NCBI GenBank assembly: GCA_963725395.1
Contig: CAVRYH010000005.1
Span: forward strand, 372,001 to 436,000
Direction of reading: 5' to 3'
From: Bog-756 sp963725395
GTDB taxonomy: Bacteria; Actinomycetota; Acidimicrobiia; Acidimicrobiales; RAAP-2
Length of the DNA stretch: 64,000 bases
In this document: positions 25,867 to 34,475 of the stretch, in pieces
Layout of the letters: every line of letters begins with the position of its first letter
Position numbering within the stretch: position 1 is the stretch's first letter
Notes under the pieces: generated by a model
Databases searched by the model: none
Told to the model about the DNA's origin: nothing
Seen by the model: only the letters and a program-made list of their open reading frames with translations
Translations under genes and position numbers: made by a program

Positions 25867-26838
25867 GTGCCGAAGTTGATCGAGCCCCGCAGGATCAGCT
25901 GGGTCAGCCTCCTGCTGGTCGTCGGCACCCTGATCGGAGGTTGGGCGCTCATCGGCGTGCTGATCAACGTGGGCAAGTCGTGGAGCACGATCACCGGTGC
26001 CCGATGGGGCTGGGTGGCGGTCACGTTCGTCCTGGCCCAGGCCGCCTACCCGGCCATCGCCACCACCACCGTGGGTTCGGTGACCAGCACGCTCCCCTAC
26101 GGCAGGACCCTCGCCCTCGAGGTGTCGGACACCTTCGTGGCCCTGGCCGGTGGGTCGATGGCTGTCCTGGCCACCAGGGTCCGCTTCTTTCAGCAGGAGG
26201 GGCTGAGCCCGACGCTCGCCGTCAGTTCCGGGGTGCTGGTCAGCACGGCGAGCTGGATCGTCAAGGGTGCCCTGTTCCTGATCGCCCTGCCGCTGGCCAT
26301 CGGGCAGATGCACTTCGAGAGCCCGTCCAACTCGGGTGGCGGGAACGAACGCCTGGTCTGGCTCATCGTGATCGTGGTGGTCGTGGTCGGCGTGGCCCTC
26401 GGGATCCTGTTCGCCGTGCCCCGCTGGCGGAGGCTGGCCGCCCAGAAGCTGCGCCCCAAGGCCTCCGAGGTCTGGTCGCATCTGAAGGTCCTCGCCGCCC
26501 GCCCTCGGAACCTGGTGGAGATCTTCGGAGGAAGCGTCCTGGCCCAGATCTTCGTGGCCCTGGCGCTCGGGGCCGCACTGCATGCCTTCGGGGACCATCT
26601 CGGACTGGCCACCTTGCTGGTGGTCCTGACGCTCGCCTCCATGTTGGGCGGGATCTCGCCGGTCCCCGGCGGGATGGGTGTGGTGGAGGCGGGCATGATC
26701 CTCGGGCTGACCGCGGCCGGCATCGGCGAGAACGACGCCGTGGCGGCCACGTTCGTCCAGCGACTGTTCACGGCCTACCTCCCCCCCATCTGGGGGTGGT
26801 TCACACTCGTGTGGATGAGGAGGAAGGAGTACCTCTGA
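25867..26838 (+). CDS. LPG-synthase-type (UPF0104) integral membrane protein
   Basis: 323 residues from GTG 25867 with seven or eight hydrophobic helices. The signature ISPVPGGMGVVEAGMILGL near residue 265 and ending PPIWGWFTLVWMRRKEYL are typical of the lysylphosphatidylglycerol synthase transmembrane/AglD-like family, proposed flippases of lipid-linked groups. The frame is open upstream and reads SLLNALREQGAAAAGVEVPKL from 25816, a natural linker continuing the kinase-like protein; a CTG at 25822 overlapping the upstream stop (CTGA) is another possible start. The tRNA-using aminoacyl-transfer domain of true LPG synthases is absent. Confidence 0.8.
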   Translation: MPKLIEPRRISWVSLLLVVGTLIGGWALIGVLINVGKSWSTITGARWGWVAVTFVLAQAAYPAIATTTVGSVTSTLPYGRTLALEVSDTFVALAGGSMAVLATRVRFFQQEGLSPTLAVSSGVLVSTASWIVKGALFLIALPLAIGQMHFESPSNSGGGNERLVWLIVIVVVVVGVALGILFAVPRWRRLAAQKLRPKASEVWSHLKVLAARPRNLVEIFGGSVLAQIFVALALGAALHAFGDHLGLATLLVVLTLASMLGGISPVPGGMGVVEAGMILGLTAAGIGENDAVAATFVQRLFTAYLPPIWGWFTLVWMRRKEYL

Positions 26839-26859
26839 CCGGGGATCCCCGGTCAGAGG
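26832..26859. repeat. 28-bp perfect palindrome spanning the stop codon of the membrane-protein gene
   Basis: CCTCTGACCGGGG (26832-26844), then AT, then its exact reverse complement to 26859: every base pairs about a GGGGATCCCC centre. It contains the TGA stop (26836-26838) and lies 13 bp before the next ATG. As RNA it makes a 12-bp stem. It may be a terminator without a T tract, or an operator for the 26873 gene. Confidence 0.85.
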
Positions 26860-26872
26860 GCAGGATCATCGA

Positions 26873-27388
26873 ATGAGCGACTGGAGCCGGTCCGTCTACG
26901 GCGATCCGTGCCGCGAATGCGGGTTCGAGTGGTCACGCTCGCTCGACGAGGCCGTCTCGGTCGTCACCGGGCTCCCCGAGTCCTACGGCGCCCTCCTCGC
27001 CGGCGCCACTGGGAAGGAGCGACACCCGGGGCTGTCGTGGAGCTCGGGTGAGTACGTCAGCCATGTCGGGGACAACCTCAGGATCTGGGCGGAGCGCCTC
27101 GTCGGGGCTACCGGCGGTGGCCCCGTGGTGGTGGGTGGCTACAGCGAGCGTGAACTCGCCCAGGCCCGCAACTACCGGAGCATTCCCCTGGCGGCGGCGC
27201 TGTGGTCGCTCGGCCGCTCGGTCGCCGACTGGCGGACGGCGGTCGGCCGGTCTCCGCGCACCGGGATCGTGCTCGTCCATCCCGAGCGCGGGGGCCAGAG
27301 CCTCGGCGACGTGGCCTTGTCCAACGCCCACGACGGTTTCCACCACCGGTGGGACATCGCCCGGACGCTCGAGAGCGCGAGGGAGTGA
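26873..27388 (+). CDS. DinB/DUF664-fold putative metal-dependent protein
   Basis: 171 residues. The pattern WSSGEYVSHVGDNLRIWAERL near residue 56 and NAHDGFHHRWDIARTL near the C-terminus supply the histidines that bind a metal in the four-helix DinB/YfiT family, some of which are thiol-dependent transferases (mycothiol or bacillithiol). Nothing fixes a substrate. ATG 26873 follows the palindrome; no strong ribosome-binding site is seen. It converges on the HAD gene with an 18-bp gap. Confidence 0.7.
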   Translation: MSDWSRSVYGDPCRECGFEWSRSLDEAVSVVTGLPESYGALLAGATGKERHPGLSWSSGEYVSHVGDNLRIWAERLVGATGGGPVVVGGYSERELAQARNYRSIPLAAALWSLGRSVADWRTAVGRSPRTGIVLVHPERGGQSLGDVALSNAHDGFHHRWDIARTLESARE

Positions 27389-27406
27389 GTTCGCGGAACC
27401 TCGCGG

Positions 27407-28111
27407 TCACCGGCCGGCGCCCGACTCCGGGCTCAGCGATCCCGTCCGGTCCAGTCCGGGGAATGCCCGTAGACGGCCGAACCGACCGAGGCGCCCCACG
27501 TTCACGCCCACCTCGGCCTCTCCCAGCATGCTCAGGTCTCCCCGGCTGTTGCCATAGGCCCACAGCGTTCCCGAGGCGCCCCCGGAACGCTCGACCCAGT
27601 CCCGCAACCGGCGCGCCTTCTCCTCACCCCGGCAATTCGCTCCCTCGTAGCGCCCGGTGAGCACCCCGCCGGCCGAGGCCAGCCTGGTGGCCACCACGCC
27701 GTCGGCACCGAGCAGGTGCCCGGCGACCCGCACGTAGACCTCGGGCGATGCCGACACGATGACGACCCGGTCGCCCCGCTGACGGTGCCAGTCCAACCGC
27801 GCCCGAACCTCGGGCCGGGCGCGGCGCCGAAGATGGCTGTCGGCGAAGTCGGAGGCCACCTCCTCGAGCCGCTCCACGGTCACACCGGCCAGCAGCCGTT
27901 CGAAGAGGGTCTCTTTGGTGGCGTCGGCCACCGGACCCCCGGCCAATGCGGCGTGGACCAGACGGGGCGAGAGGCTGGCCGCCGCCTCCAGGGCGGCGCG
28001 GCGCCCCACGAGCGCGGTGAGGAACCCGAACACGCTCCCCCCGTTGGTGAGCGTTCCGTCAAAGTCGAAGGCGGCGACACCCGGTGCCGCTCCGGGCGCA
28101 TCGGCACTCAC
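27407..28111 (-). CDS. HAD-superfamily phosphatase (HAD-IB, SerB-like)
   Basis: 234 residues. Motif I FDFDGTLT places the nucleophile at D16 and the acid at D18; VIVSASPEVY is motif II; the lysine in GEEKARRLRDW and GNSRGDLSML are motifs III and IV. A helical cap of about 90 residues between motifs I and II fits the IB class (phosphoserine phosphatase and acyl-phosphate-sugar or phospholipid phosphatases). The GTG start overlaps the stop of the upstream crotonase gene (GTGA), so the two are translated together. Substrate unknown. Confidence 0.85.
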   Translation of the reverse strand: MSADAPGAAPGVAAFDFDGTLTNGGSVFGFLTALVGRRAALEAAASLSPRLVHAALAGGPVADATKETLFERLLAGVTVERLEEVASDFADSHLRRRARPEVRARLDWHRQRGDRVVIVSASPEVYVRVAGHLLGADGVVATRLASAGGVLTGRYEGANCRGEEKARRLRDWVERSGGASGTLWAYGNSRGDLSMLGEAEVGVNVGRLGRFGRLRAFPGLDRTGSLSPESGAGR

Positions 28112-28932
28112 CGGTCACCGGGCTCGAGGGAGGACCCGCCCCGCCCGAGGCCCGAGGCGAACCGGGCCGGTCCGGTGGCGAAGTCGGGTGAGGTCAGGCT
28201 GTCGAGCCCGTGGTGGTATTCGGTCCGCAGGGCGTCGCCCAGAGGGAGATCCCACTGGGCGAGGGCCGAGGCGCGGTCGTTGCGCAGACATGCCTGGGGG
28301 AGGGTGGACAGCTCGTCGCCCAGTCGGACTGCGTGGTCGAGCGCCGAGCCGGGTGGCACGACGCGACTGACCAGCCCCATGGCCAGCGCCTCCTCGGCCC
28401 CGACCGCCCGTCCGGTGAGGATGAGGTCGAGCGCACGCCCCTGGCCGACCAGTCGGGGCAGGCGTACCGTCCCACCGTCGATGAGGGGTACGCCGAACCG
28501 CCGGCAGAAGACCCCGAAGACGGCGTCCGCCGCGGCCACCCGGAGGTCGCACCAGAGGGCGAGCTCCAACCCCCCGGCGACGGCGTGCCCCTCGACGGCG
28601 GCGATGACCGGCTTGGACAGCACCTCCCTGGTCGGGCCCATCGGGCCCGGCCCGTCCTCGGCCACGCGGTAGCGGGCGCCCTCGGTCATGGCCTTCAGGT
28701 CCGCTCCCGCGCAGAATGTCCCACCACGGCCGGTGAGGACCGCAACCGATGCACCGTCGTCGTGGTCGAAGGCCGTGAACGCCCGGAGGAGCGCGTCGGC
28801 GGTCGCCGGGTCGACGGCGTTGCGGCGCCCGGGCCTGTCGATCGTCACGACGGTGACAGGGCCCCGTCGCTCGACGAGCACGGTCGGTGCCCCCGGATCG
28901 TCGGGGTCGGCGCTCGTCGCATGGTCGGTCAT
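28108..28932 (-). CDS. Enoyl-CoA hydratase/crotonase family protein
   Basis: 274 residues from ATG 28932, after GGGACC; the 75 codons of open frame upstream include the divergent promoter region and are not counted. GRGGTFCAGADLKAM and GHAVAGGLELALWCDLRVA form the oxyanion hole; RRFGVPLIDGGTVRLPRLVG holds an aspartate where classical hydratases carry one of the two catalytic glutamates, as in many actinobacterial EchA proteins. It is coupled to the HAD gene. The reaction on the CoA ester cannot be fixed from sequence. Confidence 0.87.
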   Translation of the reverse strand: MTDHATSADPDDPGAPTVLVERRGPVTVVTIDRPGRRNAVDPATADALLRAFTAFDHDDGASVAVLTGRGGTFCAGADLKAMTEGARYRVAEDGPGPMGPTREVLSKPVIAAVEGHAVAGGLELALWCDLRVAAADAVFGVFCRRFGVPLIDGGTVRLPRLVGQGRALDLILTGRAVGAEEALAMGLVSRVVPPGSALDHAVRLGDELSTLPQACLRNDRASALAQWDLPLGDALRTEYHHGLDSLTSPDFATGPARFASGLGRGGSSLEPGDR

Positions 28933-29014
28933 GGTCCCAGCTTGCTGCAATCGGAGGCGTCCGACCAGATGGACCCGCCCCCTCCGCCGGACGGCGTAAA
29001 CACGACCAACCCAG

Positions 29015-29043
29015 TCGACAATACGAACGGCATCGACTATCGT
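29015..29043 (+). promoter_or_regulatory. Candidate promoter of the peroxiredoxin gene
   Basis: TCGACA (29015-29020), a 17-bp spacer and TATCGT (29038-29043). This leaves a leader of about 140 bases before the ATG, unlike most leaderless genes here, and the gene has its own good ribosome-binding site. Confidence 0.4.
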
Positions 29044-29191
29044 GGCCGCTCGACAGGGTTTCGCCACTGCGGAGCCGGGGGCGACCCGAATCGACCCAAT
29101 AGGCACACAATCATCAGCAACGCAGGAACCGAACACACGTAGCCAGCGCAGACCCATTCGAGCACAGAGAACACGAGAGAAGGAGCATCAC

Positions 29192-29827
29192 ATGGCAATC
29201 CGTCTGGGCGACACCGCCCCCGACTTCACCGCGGAGACCACCGAGGGCACCATCAATTTCCACGAGTACCTCGGGGACAGTTGGGGAGTGCTCTTCTCGC
29301 ACCCCAAGGACTTCACCCCGATCTGCACGACCGAGCTGGGAGCGTTCTCGGCCGCCAAGGGTGAGTTCGACAAGAGGAACACCAAGCTGATCGGTCTCTC
29401 TGTGGACGACGTGGCATCGCACGGCAAGTGGGCCAGCGACATCGAAGAGACCCAAGGGACGGCGCTCAACTTCCCGCTCATCGGCGATGAGGACCGCAAG
29501 GTCGCGGACCTCTACGACATGATCCACCCGAACGCCAACGACACGGCCACGGTCCGCTCGGTGTTCATCATCGGACCGGACAAGAAGGTCAAGCTCACCC
29601 TCACGTACCCGGCCTCCACCGGACGCAACGTCCAAGAGGTCCTGCGGGTCCTCGACTCCCTCCAGCTGACCGCCGACTACAAGGTCGCCACGCCGGTCAA
29701 CTGGAAGGACGGTGAGGACGTCGTGATCGTCCCCGCGGTGTCCGACGAGGAGGCCAAGGAGCGCTTCCCCAAGGGCTTCAACGCCGTCAAGCCGTACCTG
29801 CGGATCACCCCGCAGCCGAACAAGTAG
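29192..29827 (+). CDS. 1-Cys peroxiredoxin (Prx6 type)
   Basis: 211 residues. Peroxidatic cysteine C45 in HPKDFTPICTTELG; the Prx6-type C-terminal dimer domain is present (DYKVATPVNWKDGEDVVIVP). It reduces hydrogen peroxide, alkyl or phospholipid hydroperoxides in the cytoplasm. No resolving cysteine was seen, so an external thiol is needed. ATG 29192 follows AGAAGGAG with good spacing; the 50 preceding codons of open frame are leader. A single-gene unit between a divergent crotonase gene and rpsO. Confidence 0.95.
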   Translation: MAIRLGDTAPDFTAETTEGTINFHEYLGDSWGVLFSHPKDFTPICTTELGAFSAAKGEFDKRNTKLIGLSVDDVASHGKWASDIEETQGTALNFPLIGDEDRKVADLYDMIHPNANDTATVRSVFIIGPDKKVKLTLTYPASTGRNVQEVLRVLDSLQLTADYKVATPVNWKDGEDVVIVPAVSDEEAKERFPKGFNAVKPYLRITPQPNK

Positions 29828-29833
29828 GGAGGG

Positions 29834-29864
29834 GGGCACCGGCGCCCGGTGGGTGTCGGTGCCC
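29834..29864 (+). terminator. Hairpin after the peroxiredoxin gene
   Basis: GGGCACCG (29834-29841) pairs with CGGTGCCC (29857-29864) across a 15-base loop, six bases after the stop codon. No T tract. Confidence 0.4.
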
Positions 29865-30042
29865 GGCCCTCACCCCCATGCGGGGATCGGTGGGCATGCC
29901 GGCCGCCACCGGGTGCCGCCTGCCCGAAGCAGGGTGGCCTGACCAGGGTTGATACCTCTCCGCCGATGGGGCTGCTACCATTGGAGTGCCGGTGTGTACC
30001 CTCCACCAGGCACCACGAACTCCGCAGAGGTCCGATCCCCAC

Positions 30043-30300
30043 ATGCCAGACAAGCAGTCCACCATTGCCGAGTACCGACTCCACGAGACGGACACCGGCT
30101 CCCCCGAGGTGCAGATCGCCATACTGAGCGAGCGCATCGTCCACCTGACGGAGCACCTGAAGGTGCACAAGGGCGACCACCACACCCGCCGGGGCCTGCT
30201 GAAGCTCATCGGCCGCCGGCGCCGGCTCTTGGACTACGTCCGCAAGAACGACGTCGAGCGGTACCGTGACATCATCGGCCGACTCGGCCTCCGCCGCTAG
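30043..30300 (+). CDS. rpsO: 30S ribosomal protein S15
   Basis: 85 residues, close to the usual 88-89. It binds 16S rRNA in the platform of the small subunit. The conserved TGSPEVQIAILSERI and LTEHLKVHKGDHHTRRGLL segments and basic RRRRLLDYVRKND are all present. ATG 30043 (MPDKQSTIAEYR) follows AGAGG; the open frame 19 codons upstream is leader. A TACCAT -10-like box (29976-29981) with a preceding TG lies upstream. The rpsO-pnp order is the common bacterial one. Confidence 0.97.
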   Translation: MPDKQSTIAEYRLHETDTGSPEVQIAILSERIVHLTEHLKVHKGDHHTRRGLLKLIGRRRRLLDYVRKNDVERYRDIIGRLGLRR

Positions 30301-30316
30301 GCGGAATACAGTCGCT

Positions 30317-30338
30317 CCGCCCGGCTTCGGCCGGGCGG
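30317..30338 (+). terminator. UUCG-capped hairpin between rpsO and pnp
   Basis: Perfect 9-bp stem CCGCCCGGC/GCCGGGCGG closed by a TTCG tetraloop, 16 bases after the rpsO stop and followed by a short AATTT. It may end part of the rpsO transcripts, or be the processing hairpin through which PNPase commonly controls its own message. Confidence 0.6.
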
Positions 30339-30561
30339 TCGCAATTTCTCCACCGGTCCCGAATCGGTGGACGGTAGGCCGGCACGGTGTCGGACTGCAG
30401 CAGTAGCGGTCAGCCGCCGAGTCGGCGGACCGGATTCACACCACAGAGATTGGGCTCCCACCGAGGTCAGTCACCAGTTGCCGATCACAGCGCCGCCGAG
30501 GGTGGTGTGGTCGACAACTGGGAACTGGCACGGGGAGTCCCCGAGCAAACCAAGGAGCGTC

Positions 30562-33024
30562 ATGTCAGACGCCATTACCGTGTCGGCGCCCATCAGCGGC
30601 ACCGATCGCACACTCACGTTCGAAGCCGGCAAGCTGGCCCAACTGGCCGACGGTGCCGTCGTCGGGCGGATCGGTGACACGATCCTCCTGGCCACCGCCA
30701 CCGCGGCACGGTCGGTCCGCGAAGGCGCCGACTTCTTCCCGCTGACCGTCGACATCGAGGAACGGACCTACGCCGCCGGGAAGATCCCCGGCTCGTTCTT
30801 CCGGCGGGAGGGCAAGTCCTCGGACCAGGCCATCCTCACCTGCCGCCTCATCGACCGCCCACTGCGGCCCTCGTTCCCGAAGGGATTCCGCAACGAGGTC
30901 CATGTCGTGGGCACGATCTTCGGTGCCGACCAGGTCAATCCCCACGACGTCCTGGCCATCAACGCCGCGTCGGCCGCACTGATGATCTCGGGCATCCCGT
31001 TCGACGGTCCCATCGGGGCGGTCCGGGTGGCCTACTCGACCGACGGCCAGTGGATCCCCCATCCCAGCTTCGAGGAGGGTGACGACTCGACGTTCGAGCT
31101 GGTGGTCGCCGGCCGTGCCCTCAGTGACGCCGACGACGCCGAGATCGCCATCATGATGGTGGAGGCCGGCGGCTCGGAGCGCTCGTTCCAGTACTACGAG
31201 GAGGGTGCCCCCCAGGTCACCGAGGAGGTGCTGGCCGACGGGCTCGAGGCGGCCAAGACGTGGATCCGCGAATCGATCGTCCTCCAGCGCCAGTTGGTGG
31301 ACGCCTACGTCGCCGCCCGTGGTCCGATCGAGGCCATCGAATACTCGACGTTGACCGACTACGGCGACGACGTCTGGGAGCGGGTCGAGGCGCTTGGCTC
31401 CGGCCCGGTCGCCGAGGCCAACCGGATCGTGGCCAAGGCGGAGCGCAACGCAGCGCTCGACGCCGCCACCACCTCCGTCAGGGAGGCGCTTGCCGACGAG
31501 TTCCCCGATCGTGACGGCGAGATCAAAGCGGCCGTGCGCAGCCTGACCAAAAAGCTCGTCCGCAAGCGGATCGTCGAGGAGGGCCTCCGGATCGACGGAC
31601 GCACGACCACCGAGATCAGGCCGCTCTCGGCCGAAGTGGACCTGTTCCCGACCGCCCACGGGTCGGCGCTCTTCCAGCGGGGCGAGACCCAGGTGCTCAA
31701 TGTGACCACCCTCGGGATGCCCCGGATGAACCAGCTGCTCGACACCATCACCCCGGACGACCACAAGCGGTACATGCACCACTACAACTTCCCGCCGTTC
31801 TCCACGGGCGAGACCGGCTTCATGCGTGGCCCCAAGCGCCGGGAGATCGGCCACGGACTGCTGGCCGAGCGGGCCCTGCTGCCCGTCGTGCCCTACGAGG
31901 AGGACTTCCCCTACACGTTGCGGCTCGTCTCGGACGTCTTGGCCTCCAACGGCTCGACCTCCATGGCGTCGGTGTGCGGCTCGACCCTGTCCATGATGGC
32001 CGCCGGTGTGCCGCTCAAGGCGCCGGTCGCCGGCATCGCCATGGGCCTGGTGTACGACGGGGGTGCCTATGTGACCCTCACCGACATCCTGGGGGCCGAG
32101 GACGCGTTCGGGGACATGGACTTCAAGGTGGCGGGCACCAAGGACGTGGTCACCGCCCTCCAGCTCGACACCAAGATCGACGGGTTGCCGCTGGACGTGC
32201 TCACCAAGGCGCTGCTCCAAGCCAAGGACGCCCGCCTCACCATCCTCGAGGTGATGGCCGGCGCCATTCCCGAGCCCCGTTCAGAGGTGGCCGAGTCGGC
32301 CCCGAAGATCGTCTCCTTCGAGATCCCGATGGACAAGATCGGTGAGGTCATCGGGCCCAAGGGCAAGGTCATCAACGCGCTCCAACAGGAGACGGGTGCC
32401 GACATCGCCGTCGACGACGACGGCATGGTGGGCACGGTCACCATCGGGGCCAAGGACGGCACGGCGGTGGAGGAGGCCAGACGGCGCATCTCGACCATCC
32501 TCGACCCGCCGCTGGCCGAGGTGGGCGCCACCTATCAGGGCAAGGTGGTCAACATCACCAAGTTCGGCGCCTTCGTCAACATCCTTCCGGGACGGGACGG
32601 TCTCCTGCACATCTCGAAGATCGGCCAGGGCAAGCGCGTCGAGCGGGTCGAGGACGTGCTCGAGCTCGGGCAGCCCGTCGAGGTGAGGGTCGACGACATC
32701 GACCCGCAGGGCAAGGTGTCCCTCTCACTGGCCGGGGAGGCGCCCGCTGGATCCGGTTCGGGGTCCGAGGAGCGCGGCTCCCGCGGTGACGGTGGGGGTC
32801 GCAGCCGCGCTCCGCGCGGGGACCACGCCGATCCCGGTGACCGTCCCGACCGCAGTCGGCGCCAGGCCGAGACGTCCAGCACACCGGCCGGGGCCGTCTC
32901 CTTCGAGGAGGTCTTTGAGGTGGAGCTGGTCGAGGAGTTCGGTGACCTCGGACCTGCGGTGGCCGAGTCGACCGACCGACCCTCCGGTGGCGGAGGCGGC
33001 CGGGGCGGCCGTCGCCGTCGTTGA
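30562..33024 (+). CDS. pnp: Polyribonucleotide nucleotidyltransferase (PNPase)
   Basis: 820 residues; phosphorolytic 3'-5' RNA degradation in the cytoplasm. Order: two RNase PH domains (about 10-140 and 325-560) joined by a helical domain, KH domain (about 582-640, MDKIGEVIGPKGKVINAL) and S1 domain (about 653-725, TKFGAFVNILPGRDGLLHISK). Residues 731-820 are an extra tail rich in Gly, Arg, Ser and Asp that ends GGGGGRGGRRRR, absent from the 711-residue E. coli enzyme. ATG 30562 follows AAGGAG. A 261-bp leader holds the UUCG hairpin, which suits autoregulation. Confidence 0.97.
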   Translation: MSDAITVSAPISGTDRTLTFEAGKLAQLADGAVVGRIGDTILLATATAARSVREGADFFPLTVDIEERTYAAGKIPGSFFRREGKSSDQAILTCRLIDRPLRPSFPKGFRNEVHVVGTIFGADQVNPHDVLAINAASAALMISGIPFDGPIGAVRVAYSTDGQWIPHPSFEEGDDSTFELVVAGRALSDADDAEIAIMMVEAGGSERSFQYYEEGAPQVTEEVLADGLEAAKTWIRESIVLQRQLVDAYVAARGPIEAIEYSTLTDYGDDVWERVEALGSGPVAEANRIVAKAERNAALDAATTSVREALADEFPDRDGEIKAAVRSLTKKLVRKRIVEEGLRIDGRTTTEIRPLSAEVDLFPTAHGSALFQRGETQVLNVTTLGMPRMNQLLDTITPDDHKRYMHHYNFPPFSTGETGFMRGPKRREIGHGLLAERALLPVVPYEEDFPYTLRLVSDVLASNGSTSMASVCGSTLSMMAAGVPLKAPVAGIAMGLVYDGGAYVTLTDILGAEDAFGDMDFKVAGTKDVVTALQLDTKIDGLPLDVLTKALLQAKDARLTILEVMAGAIPEPRSEVAESAPKIVSFEIPMDKIGEVIGPKGKVINALQQETGADIAVDDDGMVGTVTIGAKDGTAVEEARRRISTILDPPLAEVGATYQGKVVNITKFGAFVNILPGRDGLLHISKIGQGKRVERVEDVLELGQPVEVRVDDIDPQGKVSLSLAGEAPAGSGSGSEERGSRGDGGGRSRAPRGDHADPGDRPDRSRRQAETSSTPAGAVSFEEVFEVELVEEFGDLGPAVAESTDRPSGGGGGRGGRRRR

Positions 33025-33042
33025 TCTGCGGGCGTGGCCTAG

Positions 33043-33069
33043 GGCCGGTACCCCCGGGGGGCACCGGCC
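33043..33069 (+). terminator. Strong hairpin after pnp
   Basis: GGCCGGT (33043-33049) pairs with ACCGGCC (33063-33069), and CCCCC/GGGGG (33051-33060) continues the stem inside. It starts 19 bases after the pnp stop. No T tract; a likely terminator or 3' end stabiliser. Confidence 0.5.
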
Positions 33070-33108
33070 GCCACCGCCCACGGGGTTGACCACGCCCGGA
33101 CCGTTGGG

Positions 33109-34410
33109 GTGGCGATCCCCACCGGCGAAGGGACCAGTGAAGGGCGCCGTCCATTGATCCGCAACGAGGTGCTTGCTTCGGGGCTCGTCCTGGTGACCGA
33201 GTCGATGGAGGACGCCCATTCGGTATCCATCGGATTCTGGGTGGGCACCGGCTCGCGGGACGAGGACGATGAGCGGGCCGGTGCCTCCCATTTCCTCGAG
33301 CACCTGCTGTTCAAGGGGACCGACCAGCGATCGCCGACCGCCATCGCCGAGGCGGTCGACGAGGTCGGGGGCGACTTCAACGCCTTCACCACCAAGGAGT
33401 ACACGTCCTTCTACATCCGGTTGCTGGCCGAGCACGTCTCGCTCGGACTCGACATCCTGTCCGACATCATGTGGCAGCCGGCCCTGCGCCCCACGGATCT
33501 CGATGCCGAGCGTCAGGTGATTCTCGACGAGATCCTGATGCACGCCGACGAGCCGTCGGACGAGGTGGCCGAGCTGAGTTCGGCGGCCCTGTTCCCCGAT
33601 CATCCGCTCGGCCGGGAGGTTCTCGGCACCCAGGCCTCGGTGACGTCGATGACGGCGGGCAGGATCCGTGAGTTCTTCGAGCTGCACTACCGACCGGGCA
33701 ACATGGTGGTGGCAGTGGCCGGGGACCTCGATCACACCGCGGTGGCCGAAGGGATCGAGTCCCGGTTCGCCGGACGCCCCGGGGGCGCCACGCCCGAGCG
33801 CCGGCCTCCCCGGGACAAGGTCGAGCCGCTGCTCGTGAGCCGACGGCCCACCGAGCAAGCCCACCTGGTGCTGGCCCTGCGGTCTGTCGACCGCTTCGAT
33901 CCGCGCCGCTACGCCCTCGCCGTGCTCAACCACGTGCTCGGAGGCGGGCTGTCCAGTCGACTCTTCCAGGAGATCCGCGAGCGTCGGGGGCTGGCCTACT
34001 CGGTGTGGTCGGAGCGTGTGGCCTACCACGATGCCGGATCCGTGAGCGTCGGGATGGGGACGGCACCCGAGCACGTGCCCGAGGTGCTCGACATCGTGTC
34101 CGCCGAACTCGAGCGGCTCGGCGAGGACGGCATCACGGAGCGGGAGCTGTCGATCGCCAAGGGAAACCTGCGGGCCGAGACCCTGCTGGCCTGCGAGGAC
34201 TCCGGCGTGCGGATGAGCCGGATCGGTGCGGGGATGTTGCTCCACGGCGAGGTGCTCCCCGTCGAGGAGGTGCTGGCCCGGGTGGCCGCCCTGACCGTGG
34301 AGGACGTGCACGCCGCCGCTGTCGAGTTGGTGGGCTCGCCCCGCACCCTGTCCGTGGTGGGCCCGTTCGATCCCTCGGACTTCGACACTCGGCCACTGTC
34401 CCTCGGCTGA
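33109..34410 (+). CDS. M16 (pitrilysin/MPP-like) zinc peptidase
   Basis: 433 residues. The inverted zinc site HFLEH is at H61-x2-E64-H65, and the third ligand region DEILMHADEPSDEVAEL follows about 80 residues later. The C-terminal half is the non-catalytic M16 domain with GGGLSSRLFQEIRERRGLAYSVWS, the R/Y substrate-binding signature. The order pnp then M16 peptidase is common in Gram-positive bacteria. GTG 33109 is the only supported start. It probably clears peptides; no signal peptide is seen, so it is cytoplasmic. Confidence 0.92.
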   Translation: MAIPTGEGTSEGRRPLIRNEVLASGLVLVTESMEDAHSVSIGFWVGTGSRDEDDERAGASHFLEHLLFKGTDQRSPTAIAEAVDEVGGDFNAFTTKEYTSFYIRLLAEHVSLGLDILSDIMWQPALRPTDLDAERQVILDEILMHADEPSDEVAELSSAALFPDHPLGREVLGTQASVTSMTAGRIREFFELHYRPGNMVVAVAGDLDHTAVAEGIESRFAGRPGGATPERRPPRDKVEPLLVSRRPTEQAHLVLALRSVDRFDPRRYALAVLNHVLGGGLSSRLFQEIRERRGLAYSVWSERVAYHDAGSVSVGMGTAPEHVPEVLDIVSAELERLGEDGITERELSIAKGNLRAETLLACEDSGVRMSRIGAGMLLHGEVLPVEEVLARVAALTVEDVHAAAVELVGSPRTLSVVGPFDPSDFDTRPLSLG

Positions 34411-34462
34411 GCCGGGCCGGGGGCTCTTCGTGTAGCTGGCGGGCCGTCCGGCACGGCGACGG

Positions 34463-34468
34463 TAGGGT
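34463..34468 (+). promoter_or_regulatory. -10 box TAGGGT before dapB, leaderless start
   Basis: TAGGGT ends seven bases before the dapB ATG at 34476, so transcription should begin at the start codon. No -35 seen. Confidence 0.55.
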
Positions 34469-34475
34469 GACCGCT

